NCBI GenBank assembly: GCA_028622995.1
Contig: JAJQJQ010000056.1
Span: 992,001 to 1,056,000 of the forward strand
Direction of reading: 5' to 3'
Source: Panagrolaimus kolymaensis
Taxonomy: Eukaryota > Nematoda > Chromadorea > Rhabditida > Panagrolaimidae
DNA length: 64,000 nt
In this document: piece by piece, positions 44,805 to 56,914 of the stretch
How the letters are laid out: each line of letters begins with the position of its first letter
Numbering within the stretch: the first letter of the stretch is position 1
Translations under genes and position numbers: made by a program
The notes under the pieces: generated by a model
Database searches by the model: none
What the model was told of the DNA's origin: nothing
What the model saw: the letters and a program-made list of their open reading frames with translations, nothing else

Positions 44805-47515
44805 CGCTTGTGTAACTGATTGATTGATTTAACGATATTATTTACCTAAAGGATTTAATTTTTTTTTAAATTTTTAATTGGAAGTTAAAAAGCAGAGAAA
44901 AAATTTTCTTTGCCACAAAATGCAGCGACACGAAACAATAATAATTGACTAAATGAAAAAATGAAGGAAGGAAGAAACGAAAAGGGCTTTGTGGTTTTTT
45001 TGTTTTAAATTTGTTGGTTGACCTTAGGGCATTTTTTGAGAAAACAAAAGGCTGAGTTGGAACATTGGCGATTTTAAAAAAAGGAAGAAAAGAATAAGGC
45101 AGTCTTTCTGAATATTTAAGACGCGAAAGACCGATGGGTTTTTCCTTAGAAAAAACCCTGGGCAAGCAAGTAAGTGTGTGACGGATGTATTCAGCACGCA
45201 GGCAGGCAAGCAAGAGAGCGCTCGTTACTTCTTGCTTATTTTTTTTGGCTGACTTGCGCTGGCTGCTGTTTTGTCCACTTAAAAAAAACTATGGACAGTG
45301 CAAAAATAAATTTAGAAAATAAAAAAAAAGGAAAGAAAGAAACTTTCTTACATCTTTTTTTCTTCTTTCGTAGCGCGAATGCGGCGGCGGCAGTTTGTGG
45401 CAGTTCGTTTAGTGAAAAACTATTTTGGACGACGACGACGACAGGCGAGAGACTCCTCAACGCATATGAACTGATCTTTATTTGAGCGACAGCTGCCTTT
45501 TGTCTAAATTTTATTGAGCCAGGAAGAAAGCAAAAAAAAACTCTTGGTTTTAAAAAAACGTGGAAGCAAAGAGTAACTTTGATGGATGGAAAAACTCTTG
45601 ATTGTACCGTAAAAAACATGTCAAACAATATGATTGTTAAAAAACAGTGATTAGTTTTTTTAATTTTATTTTCATTATTAAAATCCAATTTTTTTACAAG
45701 GTTGTTGCTCTTCTTTTTATAGATATAAAACACACTTTGTCATTTGTCATCGACCCATTTAGTGATTGAGAATGTTCCTTCCCATTTTCTTTCTTCCTTT
45801 TTTTTTGCAAAATTAGGGCATTTAAATCTTTTCCTTTTAAATTCACAATGCTCAAGGGCATGTTATGTTTGTCTTAATAAAAAGTTTTTTTAAAGGATGA
45901 AGAACTAACTAATTCATTTTGAAGGAACAACGAAAAAAAAGTAAATATGCATAAAATCTTTAAATTCAAAAAAAAATGTTCTTAGCAAATAAAAAAAGCA
46001 AACGTTTGTCTTCAAAATGTAATCATCATTGGAGGTCTAACTAATCAATTCCTGCTGGTTTGATGAAAGAAAGCATCATGGTGAGAAAAAAAGAACAAAG
46101 AAAAATTGAATTACAATAAAATTTGCACTCTAAATTTGGTAATTAACAATTATTGATTTTCAATATTCTGATTACAAGCTAGTCTTTACAAAACAAAGAT
46201 AGGATGCGATGCCTCTGTTTTCATCTTTATTTTGTGCCATTTTCTATCTAACTTATGCTTTATTTAAATTTTAAATTTAAATTTGGAACTCATTTAAAAT
46301 CAATCAAAGCTACAGTCTGTTTTTTTAGTTTTAATTGTCCTCATTGCTTGAAAAGCAATTTGCGTCAAACCCAGAGTGATTGCGGCTGATAAAAAAAACT
46401 TTGAACATAAACTGCAAAGTAGCCAATTTGACAATTAAAGCTTGATAGAAAAAATTGATTATTTTTTTAAACATAGAAGCTCATTATAACTCCTTTCATT
46501 GATAAATCACAAAAAGGTAAAATTCGGGACAAACTTAAAAAGTTTGATATATTTATTTCTAAAAGATCTTTTTCATCAAAATAAACTCCAGCTTAAAATA
46601 TTTCAAATTCTTTAAATTCTAAAAATTTGTACATCAGCGTGAGTAACCACCATGTTTTTGTAATAAAAAATATTATGCTTTATTTTTTACATCGATCATG
46701 AACTTTTATTGAGATTCAAGTTAAAAAACAACAATATTTGATGATGTTGAGTTTTATCACATGATAAGCAAAGCAAGCAAGCAAACAGCTTCAAGGCGGC
46801 TAAAAAGCAAGCAAAAAATGTAATAAAAAAACGCACTCCTTTTTTAAAGCCTCGTTCTTCCATGAAAATACACCTTCACATTTCATTTTTCGTTTTTGAT
46901 TTTTTATTTATTTTTTTCTCAAGATTGCTAACACGCTTTTTTTTGTCAAACGTCTGCTTGCTTCTAAACAGTTTAAGATTTGTCTCCTTGTTCTCGCCTC
47001 TTTTGTTTTTTGTCCTAAAAAAAAGTCCGAATGATACATTTTATTTTTTTACCAACGTTTTTGTGTCATTTTCGTCACATCATCATTTTTTCTTCTTCTT
47101 CAATCCTTTACTTTTCCTTTTTTGGCTATTATATTTGAGTTGAGTTGATTGAGGGCTGTTGTTGGAGGATGTTACCGATGATGATGATAACAACCAACCA
47201 AGGCAGCAAAAAAAACTTCAGGAGGCTCACAACGAACAAAGAAGAAAAATTGATTATTAGTCTTAATTTTTTTAAGCAAAAAAAGAAGAAGAAAAGATGA
47301 AAGTCGTATTTTCTTTGTTATCAGTTGTTTTATGTAGAGGAGAAGAGTTTAGCACACAAATAATTCATTTACCTTATTCTTTTGTCGTCGTCTAATTGTC
47401 GTGAAAAATCAACTCTTTTTTGCTTTTTGCAGATCGTGAAGCTAACAATACAGTTTTTATAGATTTAAATTAGATTTTTGTTTAAATTTTAGTGTCTTGC
47501 TGAAGGCAGTCGACC
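44805..47515. other. Divergent intergenic region
   Basis: 2.7 kb between calumenin (-) and the His/Asp-rich gene (+). AT-rich except around 45230-45480, which contains GCGGCGGCGG and CGACGACGACG runs and is probably promoter. The open frames here have no codon pattern or splice partners. Confidence 0.55.
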
Positions 47516-50272
47516 ATGGTATCTGCTGGTAATGATGATGGTGAGAGCTTTCCTTTAATCCTAAGATATCCATAAAAGTTTTCTTCTTCAGATTTGATGA
47601 GTCAAGTCTTTGCTTCTGTCCAACTTCCAGAAGTTAAATGGACTACTGAAACTAATCAAGTAAAAAAATTAAATTTTTTGAGCTTGCTCTAATTTTTTGC
47701 AATTTGCATTTTAAGAGCCATGAAGTCATCCATAAGACTGTAACTGTAAATGAAAATGGTGAACAACAAATTCATACGGAACGTTATCATTATGATCATA
47801 ATGGAGGCGGCCATGATTCTGATGATGACGATGAACACCACCATCATAATAATGCCGAACAACAACAACATTCTGACAATCAAGGGTATCACAAAAATTC
47901 CGCTGATGAAGACATGGTTTCTCAAGTCTTTTTCAGTCGGCCAACGGGTGACACGTTTAGAGTTGAAAACGGAGTTCCAAGCAGTGATGTATGTCTATTA
48001 TTAAAATACATTTTTTTGTTGCTAATTTGAATAATTTAGAATGCAAGCGAGCGAAGTAGCTCTCGACGCCATTCTCACAACTCTCATCACTCCCATCATT
48101 CACGACACATGAGTGAATCCGGTAGCCATCACGAACATGATAATGGCTTCATGAATAAAAAAATTTTGGAATCCGTTCCAAATAAAACTCTCCAACAAGA
48201 TAGTCTTATCGCTGAACTCAAAAAACAACATTCAGGTCTTGACGATACTTCCGATGATGAAACTTTAAAAGGCGACGATGATGATGATCATACGGTAAAT
48301 GGCCATGAAGAAATGTGGCATCATGAACCTCATGAGGAACAAATTCATGTTGCTCATTATGATGTGCCACCTCAAGAACCTCCACGCGATTATGAAAGTG
48401 ATAGACACTCCATTGCTCCTTCAGAATCGATTCATCATCATCAAGATCATGGTTAGTTTAAATTTAAAAATAAAAATAAAAATAAAAACAAAAAAAAAAT
48501 TGATTTTTAGATAATTATTTTGGCCAAAACACTTTCAATAACCACGATCAACGCTCTCAACGCTCAAATTCTATTCATAGTGAAGCTAGTCGTCATTCGA
48601 TTCATGCTCCACCAAGCCATCATTCAAGCCATGACTCAATTCCAGCCCATCCTCCCCCACCAATTCCAATTCCTCAACCACGTGATTCTCGAGCATCTTC
48701 AACTTCAACACTCCGAAGTGATCGGGATATTCGAATTGTAACCAATCACACTGCACCTGCACCACCACCACAAAATCCTCCACCTCGTATTTTCGGTCAT
48801 GGTTATGACAATGATGAAAATTCTCGCCGACCTGATCCCAAAGGAATTCATACTTATCGCGAATATGGAACTGATGGAAATCGTCGACGTTCAGATGCAT
48901 CTGAACGCAGTTCAGTTGGATATCATCGTGAAAGCTTCACCGTTGGCGATATTGAATACATTCAAGAAAAGCCTCGTGCTCCACAACGCGAAAGAACTGC
49001 CACCAAACAAAGCACTGTTTCATATAATCTTCCACCACAAAAAGAAAATAATAATAATCGAATGAGAACTGATACAAAACAAAGTGTAGTTTCTCAACGG
49101 AGCGCTGCCTTCAACCATCAAAATTATCAAAATATTCCAGCTAAAAGAACAACCAGCGTTTCTAAACAACAACAACACGTGGCTCCAGCAACTCCATTTG
49201 TGCCAAATGTTGATGATTCTTCCATTGCTCCTGTTAGTCATTTATTTGATCAATTTGGTGGTCGCACACAAGGAAATCGACATTTATTCTTCCCCAAAAA
49301 ACCTGAACCCATTGTTGAACACCATTCTCGAAGTAGCTCCAAACGTGGATCTGATGCTGTTCATTCACTTAAACGTAAATTTTAATTTAAATTTGGGAAA
49401 ATTTTGACTAAATTTTAACTATTTTTTTAGATATTGGAAAAAAAGCTGGTCGTTCGGATACCCATCAAAGTGCTGTAAGCCATGCTTCCCAACATAGTCA
49501 TAAACGTCGCGATTCCACTGATTCTGTTGGAACTCAACATACAGCGGTTGTGGAAAAAAATCCTGGAAAATATGATTCTATTCGAGTTGTTAAAAATGTT
49601 AAAAGCTATAAACAATTCCTTGATGTTTGGAGTCAACGTGAAATTGATGAAGAAGCTGCTGAAGAAGGACCAATTCATGCTGAACCTATTCCTCGTCCAC
49701 GTTACAGTATTTCTGCTCGACATGTTTATCCTGATTTTAATTCATTAAAAGTTACCCAACAACCTAAACATCGTCCATCACTTCGACCTTCAGAAAAATT
49801 AAATGAATTTTCATTGCCAGGAAAAGTAGATAAAGCTACTTCATATACAAATTTAAGCGTGATTGGAACTGAAACCAGACGATCCACTTTTGTTCCAATT
49901 CAAGAAGAAGATGAAGTTGCTGATGGACATCATCACGTTATGAATGGTGGCACACATATTTCACCTCAACGAAGCCGAAATTCCACTTTAAAACATGTCG
50001 TTGAACAACAACAACACCATGAAGATGAAAACCAAAATGCTCATCACCACCATCATGGAGATCATGATGATGATGAATATGATGTTGATATTAGTCAACT
50101 TCGATCTATGTTTGAACATGGTAAAAATCAACAACGATCCCGTCGAGCTTCTATGCAATCTAATATTTCAACCAAAAGTCTTGGACCTATTCCCATTGTT
50201 CCTGCTTCACATCGTCATGCTATAGATAATGGCCTTTCATTATCTTCCCGACGGCGTCATCATCGCCATTAA
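47516..50272 (+). CDS. Unrecognised His/Asp/Ser-rich disordered protein
   Basis: I do not recognise this gene. Exons: 47516-47540, 47592-47659, 47716-47988, 48040-48451, 48511-49374, 49431-50272; 827 residues, all junctions in frame. There is no signal peptide, membrane helix or known domain. It is polar throughout, with His/Asp clusters (DSDDDDEHHHHNN, HHHHHGDHDDDEYD), many Arg-Ser and Ser-Arg pairs (SERSSSRRHSHNS) and Pro-rich patches. A short motif recurs near the N-terminus: DLMSQVFASV in exon 2 and DMVSQVFFSR in exon 3. More ordered-looking segments are KYDSIRVVKNVKSYKQFLDV and VDISQLRSMFEHGK near the C-terminus. Composition suggests a cytoplasmic or nuclear scaffold or metal-binding disordered protein, but that is only a guess. 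A TTTTAG acceptor lies about 25 bp before the start. Confidence 0.75.
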
Positions 50273-50829
50273 ATAACAACATCAATTATACACTTGTCTT
50301 ATTATTTTATTTTGCGTTCATTGTATTAATTTTTTTCTCTCGCTCTGTCTTATCTTTAAAGTAGCTCTATTTATCATATTTTTTTTTCTTCATTTATAGT
50401 TTGAGTTTGTCACACAACAGTTCCTGTTTCTAACTTTTTTTCAACTCTTTTTTTCTAAGAAAATTATTTGTTTTGCAGTTTTTTTTATATAAGAAAAAAA
50501 GGCAAATATTTATATTAACTCTTTTTTATTTTTTGGCTTAAAAATCGATAGATATTATTTTTTATAACGGCACTCCACAGCGAATTATATCATTATTATT
50601 CACAAATAAACAGCACGAACAGTGTTTTTTTTTCATTGTAAAAGAAAGAATAAATAAATAAAAAAGATATTTTTTTAAATTAATGTTTAATGATGAGTTT
50701 TTTTTTGACACAATAAACACATCAAGACGACGACGACAGCGATGACAAAGTTTTAGCAAACACATAAAGAAAATTTTGAAGAGGCAACAAACAACAAAAA
50801 TAAAAGTTTTTTAAATTTTTATTTATTAT
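50273..50829. other. Convergent spacer
   Basis: 3' flanks of the His/Asp-rich gene (+) and flp-11 (-). AT-rich, no gene seen. Confidence 0.6.
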
Positions 50830-51299
50830 TTATTGTCCATTAGCTTGTTCAATTTTTTGGAGGGTTGTAAGAATGTCATGCATATGATCAATACGACCAG
50901 CTGATCGACCAAATCGAACTAAAAAATATATTATAATATTTTTTAAATGGGATAGGCTTGAATTGGGGAGAGAGACACTTACCAAAGGGTTGGGGAGCGC
51001 CATTTCTTTTAGCTTCATCATAAGAAGAAATCATTGGAATTTCATCGAATGTAGTTGTACGCTTTCCAAATCGAACTAAGGCGTTTCGCATTCCTGCTGC
51101 TCGACCAAATCGAACCAATGCATTACGCATGGCTCTTTTATCATATCTACAAAATAAAAAATACATTCTTCCTCTTACATAAAGAAACCCAAAGATAAAA
51201 AAAGTGAACTTACGATGCAAATTCATCATCATATTGAGAGCTGACAAAAACAGCCAAAAGAGCAACGGAAATTCCAACAATTAAAATTGAGGATTGCAT
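50830..51299 (-). CDS. flp-11: FMRFamide-like neuropeptide precursor, flp-11 type
   Basis: Exons: 51299-51214, 51146-50983, 50918-50830; 112 residues. A signal peptide (1-21) precedes peptides cut at Lys/Arg sites and amidated at Gly: AMRNALVRF-G-R (34-44), AAGMRNALVRF-G-KR (45-58) and NGAPQPFVRF-G-R (77-88). These match the known flp-11 set (AMRNALVRFamide, ASGGMRNALVRFamide, NGAPQPFVRFamide). The third peptide is encoded across the last intron, so it is visible only after joining exons 2 and 3. The C-terminal SAGRIDHMHDILTTLQK has no amidation signal and is probably a spacer. In C. elegans flp-11 acts in the RIS sleep neuron, so a similar neuromodulatory role is inferred here. Confidence 0.95.
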
Positions 51300-51635
51300 A
51301 TTTATTTTTAGAAGCTTTAAGAATTTTTAAAATAAAAAAGTCTGCAAATGAGCAAATTGAATGGCAATAATGTCTAAGCATCAAGTTTAAATACTCTTTT
51401 TTTATTATTAAAATCTTGCCCACACTTTAATACGTCATGTTTCCAAAAATGTAATATCCTCCTCATTTTTTGAAAATATCCTCGGGCAAGAAACCATGAA
51501 GCAGCATTTATAAAAATTTATTAAGAAATTAATGCAAACAATAAACTTTTTATAATTAAAAATTTTTTACTTTACGAAATAAATGAAAGATAAAATAAAA
51601 AGTTTTTTTTGTTGTTGCAACAACAAATTTTGAAT
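51300..51635. other. flp-11 upstream / LRR-A 3' flank
   Basis: 336 bp, AT-rich. It should hold the flp-11 promoter unless that gene is in an operon with LRR-A. No gene seen. Confidence 0.55.
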
Positions 51636-53486
51636 TTAGAAATCTCTTTGAAGTTCGCTGTCGTCATGATCGTCGTCGGCATGACGTTCTTCTTCTTGAG
51701 CTTCGAGATTGCGATAAATTATTGGAGGAAGTTCGGAGGATCGACGGAAGATTCTTTTAAGTTGAACACGACGCGAAGTGTAAATTAATAAAACAATAAC
51801 AATGGAAAATATTAAAACAATGAGTAAATAGGGCCACCATTGATTCTTATTTGAAAATATTGGTTTCTCATTAAGGCATACAGAACCAGAAATAAGCGTA
51901 AAAGATTTATTTGCAAATTCAGGTGGCCCCGCACATCTACAAAAAGGTTTTCAAAAATTTGCTCTGCGACTAATGAACACTTACGTTGGTTGAACCAGAA
52001 ATTTATGCATATTAATATCGTTAATTAACCAATCCATGGAACAATCACAAATAAATGGATTTCTTTCTATTATAATTTCTTTAACATTTTTCCAATCCAA
52101 TAGTTTTTCAGATAGCATTGAAAAATTTGTCCCAGTTAAAGCAAACTCTTCAATAGGAGGAATATTTTTTTCTGTTAATGCGCCAAAAGCATTTTCATGA
52201 ATGGAAAAAAGTTTTTCACAAAGCCAAATAGAAATAATTTTTAGATTTGGAAGTCCGCAAAATGCACAATCGCCAATTGTCGTAAGATTTGCCATATTCC
52301 CAAAAATAAGTTCTTGTAATTTATGATCGTCAGCAAGTTCATTAGTTTTTATTTCAACAATGGATGAGTTTGAAAGATCTAATTTTTGAAGATTTGTAAT
52401 ACCATTTATCGCTATTGGGATGCTCGTTAAATGGTTTGAAACTATGCTTAATTCTTTCAGATTACTGAAAGGTTTTTAGTTAAAAAAGTTTCAAGCATAG
52501 ATATTGGTACAACGAAACTCAAATCTAGTCATCTCAGTTTTCAAATAAAAAAGCAAAAAAACATACATTAAATTTTCAAAGGCGTCATCATCGATTTTAT
52601 TTATATCGCAACGATTGAGGTGCAGAATTTTAAGATTGGTTAAAGATTTGGGAAACATAATTATTTTTATTATATTGAAAGAATTTCCATTTAAGTGCAA
52701 TTCTAATAATTGGTGTAAATATATAAATGAAAATGATTCAAGTTTATTCCTTCCTAAATCCATAAATTCAAGAGTTTTGCCAAGTTTTTTAGTTAAAATT
52801 GTTTCATCAATGAAAGTAAGAATATTATTTCCTAAATTTAGTTTTTTCAATGAATCAAAATCATCAAAAGCTTTGCTTTCTATTTGTGATATCTTATTAT
52901 CATTAAAATTTAATTCTTCAATATCTTCGCAATCATAGGGAAGAATGTAACCCTAAAATATGAAAGTTAAAAAATTAAAAATTTGAGATCAAAAAACATT
53001 TTTATAAAGTTGCTCACTTTTTTTAATATTTGAATGTTGTTTCGCTTGAATATGGCCGTTTTTACAGTAAAACCCGGCTTTTTAATTTTAATATAAACGT
53101 GATCAAGTTTTTTTCTACCAATGAGTTGTTTTCCACAGTTTAAAACGTTGCGTTCGCATTTACAATGCGCTTCTAAATTAGATACGTCTCTATAAATGCA
53201 AAAGAATGCAACAACACATACGAGATTGTTTTGTTCCGCAAGCATAGACTAAATGGTACTCTTCCTCAACCTCTTTTTCTTCACTTTCGTCATAGCTAAT
53301 ATTTTCCTCATCTTTTTCGTGATGAATATTTGGAAGATGAGATTTTTTAAATACATTGTTTTTAATAATACTTTTATCATCAGAAAATGAATCTACGATT
53401 TGACCATTTTGTACACATTCTGTGACAAGAAAGTTGGTCAGAAAAATAAATAATAAAAAATAAATATTGAAAAATAGCATTCTCAT
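51636..53486 (-). CDS. LRR transmembrane receptor-like protein, paralogue A
   Basis: Exons: 53486-53222, 53172-53018, 52952-52567, 52464-51985, 51936-51636; 528 residues. A signal peptide (1-24) is followed by an acidic stretch, a Cys-containing N-cap (CKCERNVLNCGKQL), about ten leucine-rich repeats, and an LRR C-terminal cap with NPFICDCSMDWL. One transmembrane helix follows (WWPYLLIVLIFSIVIVLLIY), then a 50-residue cytoplasmic tail starting with Arg-rich SRRVQLKRIFRRSSE and ending in acidic residues. No TIR or kinase domain is present. Introns have the same places and phases as paralogues B and C, and exons 2 (155 bp) and 4 (480 bp) are identical in length. The last exon is highly similar to that of C, so A and C are recent duplicates. 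Ligand and role unknown. Confidence 0.85.
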
Positions 53487-53889
53487 TATAATGGCACTTC
53501 GAGCATAAGTTGGATAAAGGCAAGTTTAAAACATAATTTAATCTCTCACTTTGAAAAAACAATGAAAAAATAAACCCTCTAAGAAAACTATTGATGAGTT
53601 TAATGAGAATTAAAAATAAATTGATAAGCAAAATAAAAATATAAAAAAAATTTTTGTGATCTTTTGCCTAATCAAAAAAATAAAAAGTGATTGACAGCTA
53701 ATAAAAGCGGTAGTAAAAAATATGAAGTAAAAAAGACATTTTCGAATTTATTACTCGATTTTTCTGAATAGCTTTTTTTTGCCTTATGTGGAAAAAAATT
53801 AAGAAATAATAATCCAACTTTTATTTTAACATCGAAAAAAAGAAGGAAACTATGCAAAAAAATTAAAATAATACAAACGAAATTTTTTT
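53487..53889. other. LRR-A upstream region
   Basis: AT-rich spacer between LRR-A and LRR-B, containing the 33-bp element shared with the LRR-C upstream region. No gene seen. Confidence 0.6.
53689..53721 (-). promoter_or_regulatory. Upstream element shared with LRR-C
   Basis: The plus-strand string ATTGACAGCT...AATAAAAGCGGTAGTAAAAAAT lies about 200 bp upstream of the LRR-A start. A nearly identical copy with three extra bases occurs about 220 bp upstream of LRR-C while flanking DNA differs more. It is either a conserved promoter element or simply part of the duplicated block. Confidence 0.4.
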
Positions 53890-55533
53890 TTATAAATGAA
53901 CTGGATTGACATCACGATATCCACTTTGAGTTTGTCTGATTCGATAAATTGAGTTAATAATTTTATGGCGTCGTTGAAACATAATATAAACGAATGCACC
54001 AATAATAAAAATAACAAACAACCATAAAATATGCTTAACTTTCGAATTATTTAGAGAACTTTCATTATTGCAAAATGATCCAGCTAAAGCAGTAAAATAT
54101 GTATCATTCAAATTTATAGGATATGTGCATCTAAAAAACTAACTATCATACGATTTTAAAAAATAATTATGAAATTATACCTGGGAATATAAGGATTTCC
54201 ATATATTTTTGGATTATTAATGAGCCATGCCAATGAACAATCACAAACATAAGGGTTTAAATCAAGAATTAGATTTTCAAAAGATATAAATTTAAAAAGA
54301 TTTTCAGGCAAAGTAGAAATATTGCCAGCTCTAATATTAAGTACCTTTATTTTAAATAATTTTTGTGTTGAAACCGTTCCTAAAGCATTTTCATGAATTG
54401 TCTGAAGCTTATTGCACCAACCCAAATTGACATCTTTGAGATAAGACAAACCACAAAAAGCGCAATCGTCAACAGATAATAGAGTATCAATACTTCTTAA
54501 ATCTAATTCAGTTAAATTAATGTTTGTAGTAAAAGAATTTTTTGGGATTTGAGTGATATTTGTTTGAGCGAAATCAAATATTGTAAGCTGTGGCAAATTT
54601 TTTATTGCATTTGAAATAGTCGTTAATGGATTTCTTGATAGGCTGAGATAATTTAAGGACCTTAAATTTATTATTTCAATTGTAGGGCCCTTGTTAAAAA
54701 AATTACTTCAAATTAACAAAAGTGTCATCATCCAATAATCGAATATCACAATCATTTAAGCTTAATGTTTTCAAATTTGAAAGAGATTTTGAAAATACAC
54801 TTGAATCAATTTCTATGTGGCGATTATTACCCAAATCCAATAATTCCAATTCGGTTAAATAATAAAAGGAATGGGATGATAAATCTTCAATTTGATTATT
54901 GGATAAATACAACTTTTTCAAAGTGGAACCAATTTTATTGGAAAATACTTTTGCATCAATTGTTTTTAGTTGATTATGGTTCAAATTTAATTCTTCCAAC
55001 GAATCAAAACAATCAAAGGCGTTGTTTTCGATTTTTAAAATCAAATTGTGCGAAAAATCCAATTTTATAATATCTTCTTCATGCCCAGTTAAAATGTGGC
55101 CCTTAAATAAAATCATTTTATTTTTAGCAAATTAATTAATGCCACCTTACTTTTCTAAGATTTTTTATTGAATTGTCTTTAATATAAACATTTTTCACAA
55201 TAAAAATATCTTTATGAACGCTAAGATCAGCAGTGTTTAAATTTTCCCCATTTATAAATTGATGCTCGCATGTTAAAGTTTCTTTTTCGCATTTACAAAT
55301 TGAACCTTAAAAGTTAAATGTAAAAACAATGGTTTGAAAGTTTTGCTTTTTTAGTTACCTTCTGATTCATTATAACAAACAATAATTGGGTCGTTATTTT
55401 CCATATATTCATTCTCATCATTAACATCTTCATTGGCATCATTATTATCGTCGTCGGGGTCTTCTTGATACCTGCCATAAACCAAAAATGGTAAAACAAT
55501 AGAAATAAAAAGAATTATAAAATTTAGCTTCAT
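53890..55533 (-). CDS. LRR transmembrane receptor-like protein, paralogue B
   Basis: Exons: 55533-55359, 55305-55151, 55101-54707, 54660-54181, 54130-53890; 481 residues. Signal peptide MKLNFIILFISIVLPFLVYG, an Asp/Asn-rich linker, an N-cap with ICKCEKETLTCEH, then LRRs such as KLDFSHNLILKIENNAFDCF and LEELNLNHNQLKTID. The LRRCT has NPYVCDCSLAWLIN, and one transmembrane helix (HILWLFVIFIIGAFVYIMF) is followed by a short basic tail ending in NPVHL. The intron pattern matches A and C, but the tail and many repeats have diverged, so this is an older copy. An in-frame upstream ATG at 55590 would place extra residues before the signal peptide, so I used 55533. Confidence 0.85.
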
Positions 55534-55962
55534 TTTTTTACCAAGCAATCTAAAATAAAGTATTTCTTTGACAGCTGTTTTTTTTTTCACAATGTGTCAA
55601 TGTTTGCTGATAAGAACATTTATCGAGAAACCAGAAAAAGAAACATTAAAAATGAATCCCAAAAATGTTTGATTGACATCTCTATATTTGACTCTATTTT
55701 TTCAAAGATAATTTAAGAAAGGCGTCTTAATCATCTCTTTTGTTTTGTACTGATGTTAGAGAAGGTTCAAGCCATTAATTATTATTCTATTTTTCATAAA
55801 AATGAAACTTTACAATTTTGGCCTAGTGTAAATGGAATGTTTTTTATGTGAGCGCAATTTTTTGAATTTGTTTAATTTTTCGTAAAATCCAAAAGATTCT
55901 TCTGCACATATTTTCATGATTTTAATATATTAATTTTACTAAGAATTTATTCATAAAAGAGA
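55534..55962. other. Divergent spacer, LRR-B / F-box-like gene
   Basis: AT-rich, no gene seen. Probably contains both promoters. Confidence 0.55.
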
Positions 55963-56914
55963 ATGCTCAATAAGGAAAGCTTTTTTTTCCAAAAGTTTTC
56001 ATTTCCTTCTTTTATCATTTCTTATATCTGCAATGTTTCAAATCCCACAATGTTGCTCAAACTTTACTCTTCATGCAAATATTTTTGGCTAAAACGTAAA
56101 GTTTTTCCAATTTATGAATTATCTATTTCGGATCAGTGGGTTCATATTTTTGATGGACATAAAAAAAGTTATTGCTTTACACCGGAATATTTTTTTTACT
56201 TGATACCAAGTTTTTTATTTACGATTTTTTTATGGATAGTTATAGAATTAAATAAAGATAAGCAACATTTTCTTTCATCTTTAATGTCCAAGTGGTGTTT
56301 GGAGTTAAGAGGATGTTATTTGGTTAATCAAACTCTTACTTTGGACGAATATAAACTATTGACAGCAAATATGGAAACAATTTACCTTATTCGCTCTAAA
56401 GTTTTACAACCAAATCATTCGCCCGTTTCTTTAGACGAACTTATCACAATCGGGACAAAAATTAAATCTTTTGAAATGTGAATTTTTTGTTTTAAAAAAT
56501 TATTCTAATAAAAATAAAAAATATTTAGCTCACCCGATGAAGAAGATTATCCCATTTCATATTCAAATCAAGCCCTTCATAAACTTTTTAATATATCAAA
56601 AAAGGCAAAACTATGCTATTTTTATTTAATTGGAATTGGAGACACAATTGATCATGGATTGTATGCAAATTTTATAAAGGTTAGGTTTGATCATCCTATT
56701 TTTTAAAAATGATTTTTTTTAGGAAAATGCATCTTCGGAATCACGCTTTACGTTATATTGGTTGTGGAATGTTACTCAAGAATGGAAAAAAAACTTTAGA
56801 GAAACTCTAAAAACTGTGCTAAAAAATTTGGATGGATTTTCATGTTCAATTGATAAATATAGTTCCTGTCTTACTGTCTTTGTAAAAAAAAAATTAACAA
56901 TAATATTTATTTAA
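55963..56914 (+). CDS. Divergent F-box-like nematode protein
   Basis: Exons: 55963-56477, 56529-56679, 56723-56914; 285 residues. The N-terminus (FSFPSFIISYICNVSNPTMLLKLYSSCKYFWLKRK, split over residues about 10-50) has the spacing of a degenerate F-box, with the SSCKYF motif common in expanded nematode F-box-like families. Nothing in the remainder matches a substrate domain I know. Repeats or kelch motifs are absent. The C-terminal residues (VKKKLTIIF) run into A-rich DNA, so the true 3' end may differ. If real, it would be an SCF-type adaptor or a member of a fast-evolving family. It sits between LRR-B and the relic LRR first exon. Confidence 0.6.

Noticed and set aside
48299..49065. Met/Ile/Leu-rich frames over the His/Asp-rich gene on both strands
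   Set aside because: Shifted-frame readings of the CAT/GAT-rich codons of that gene.
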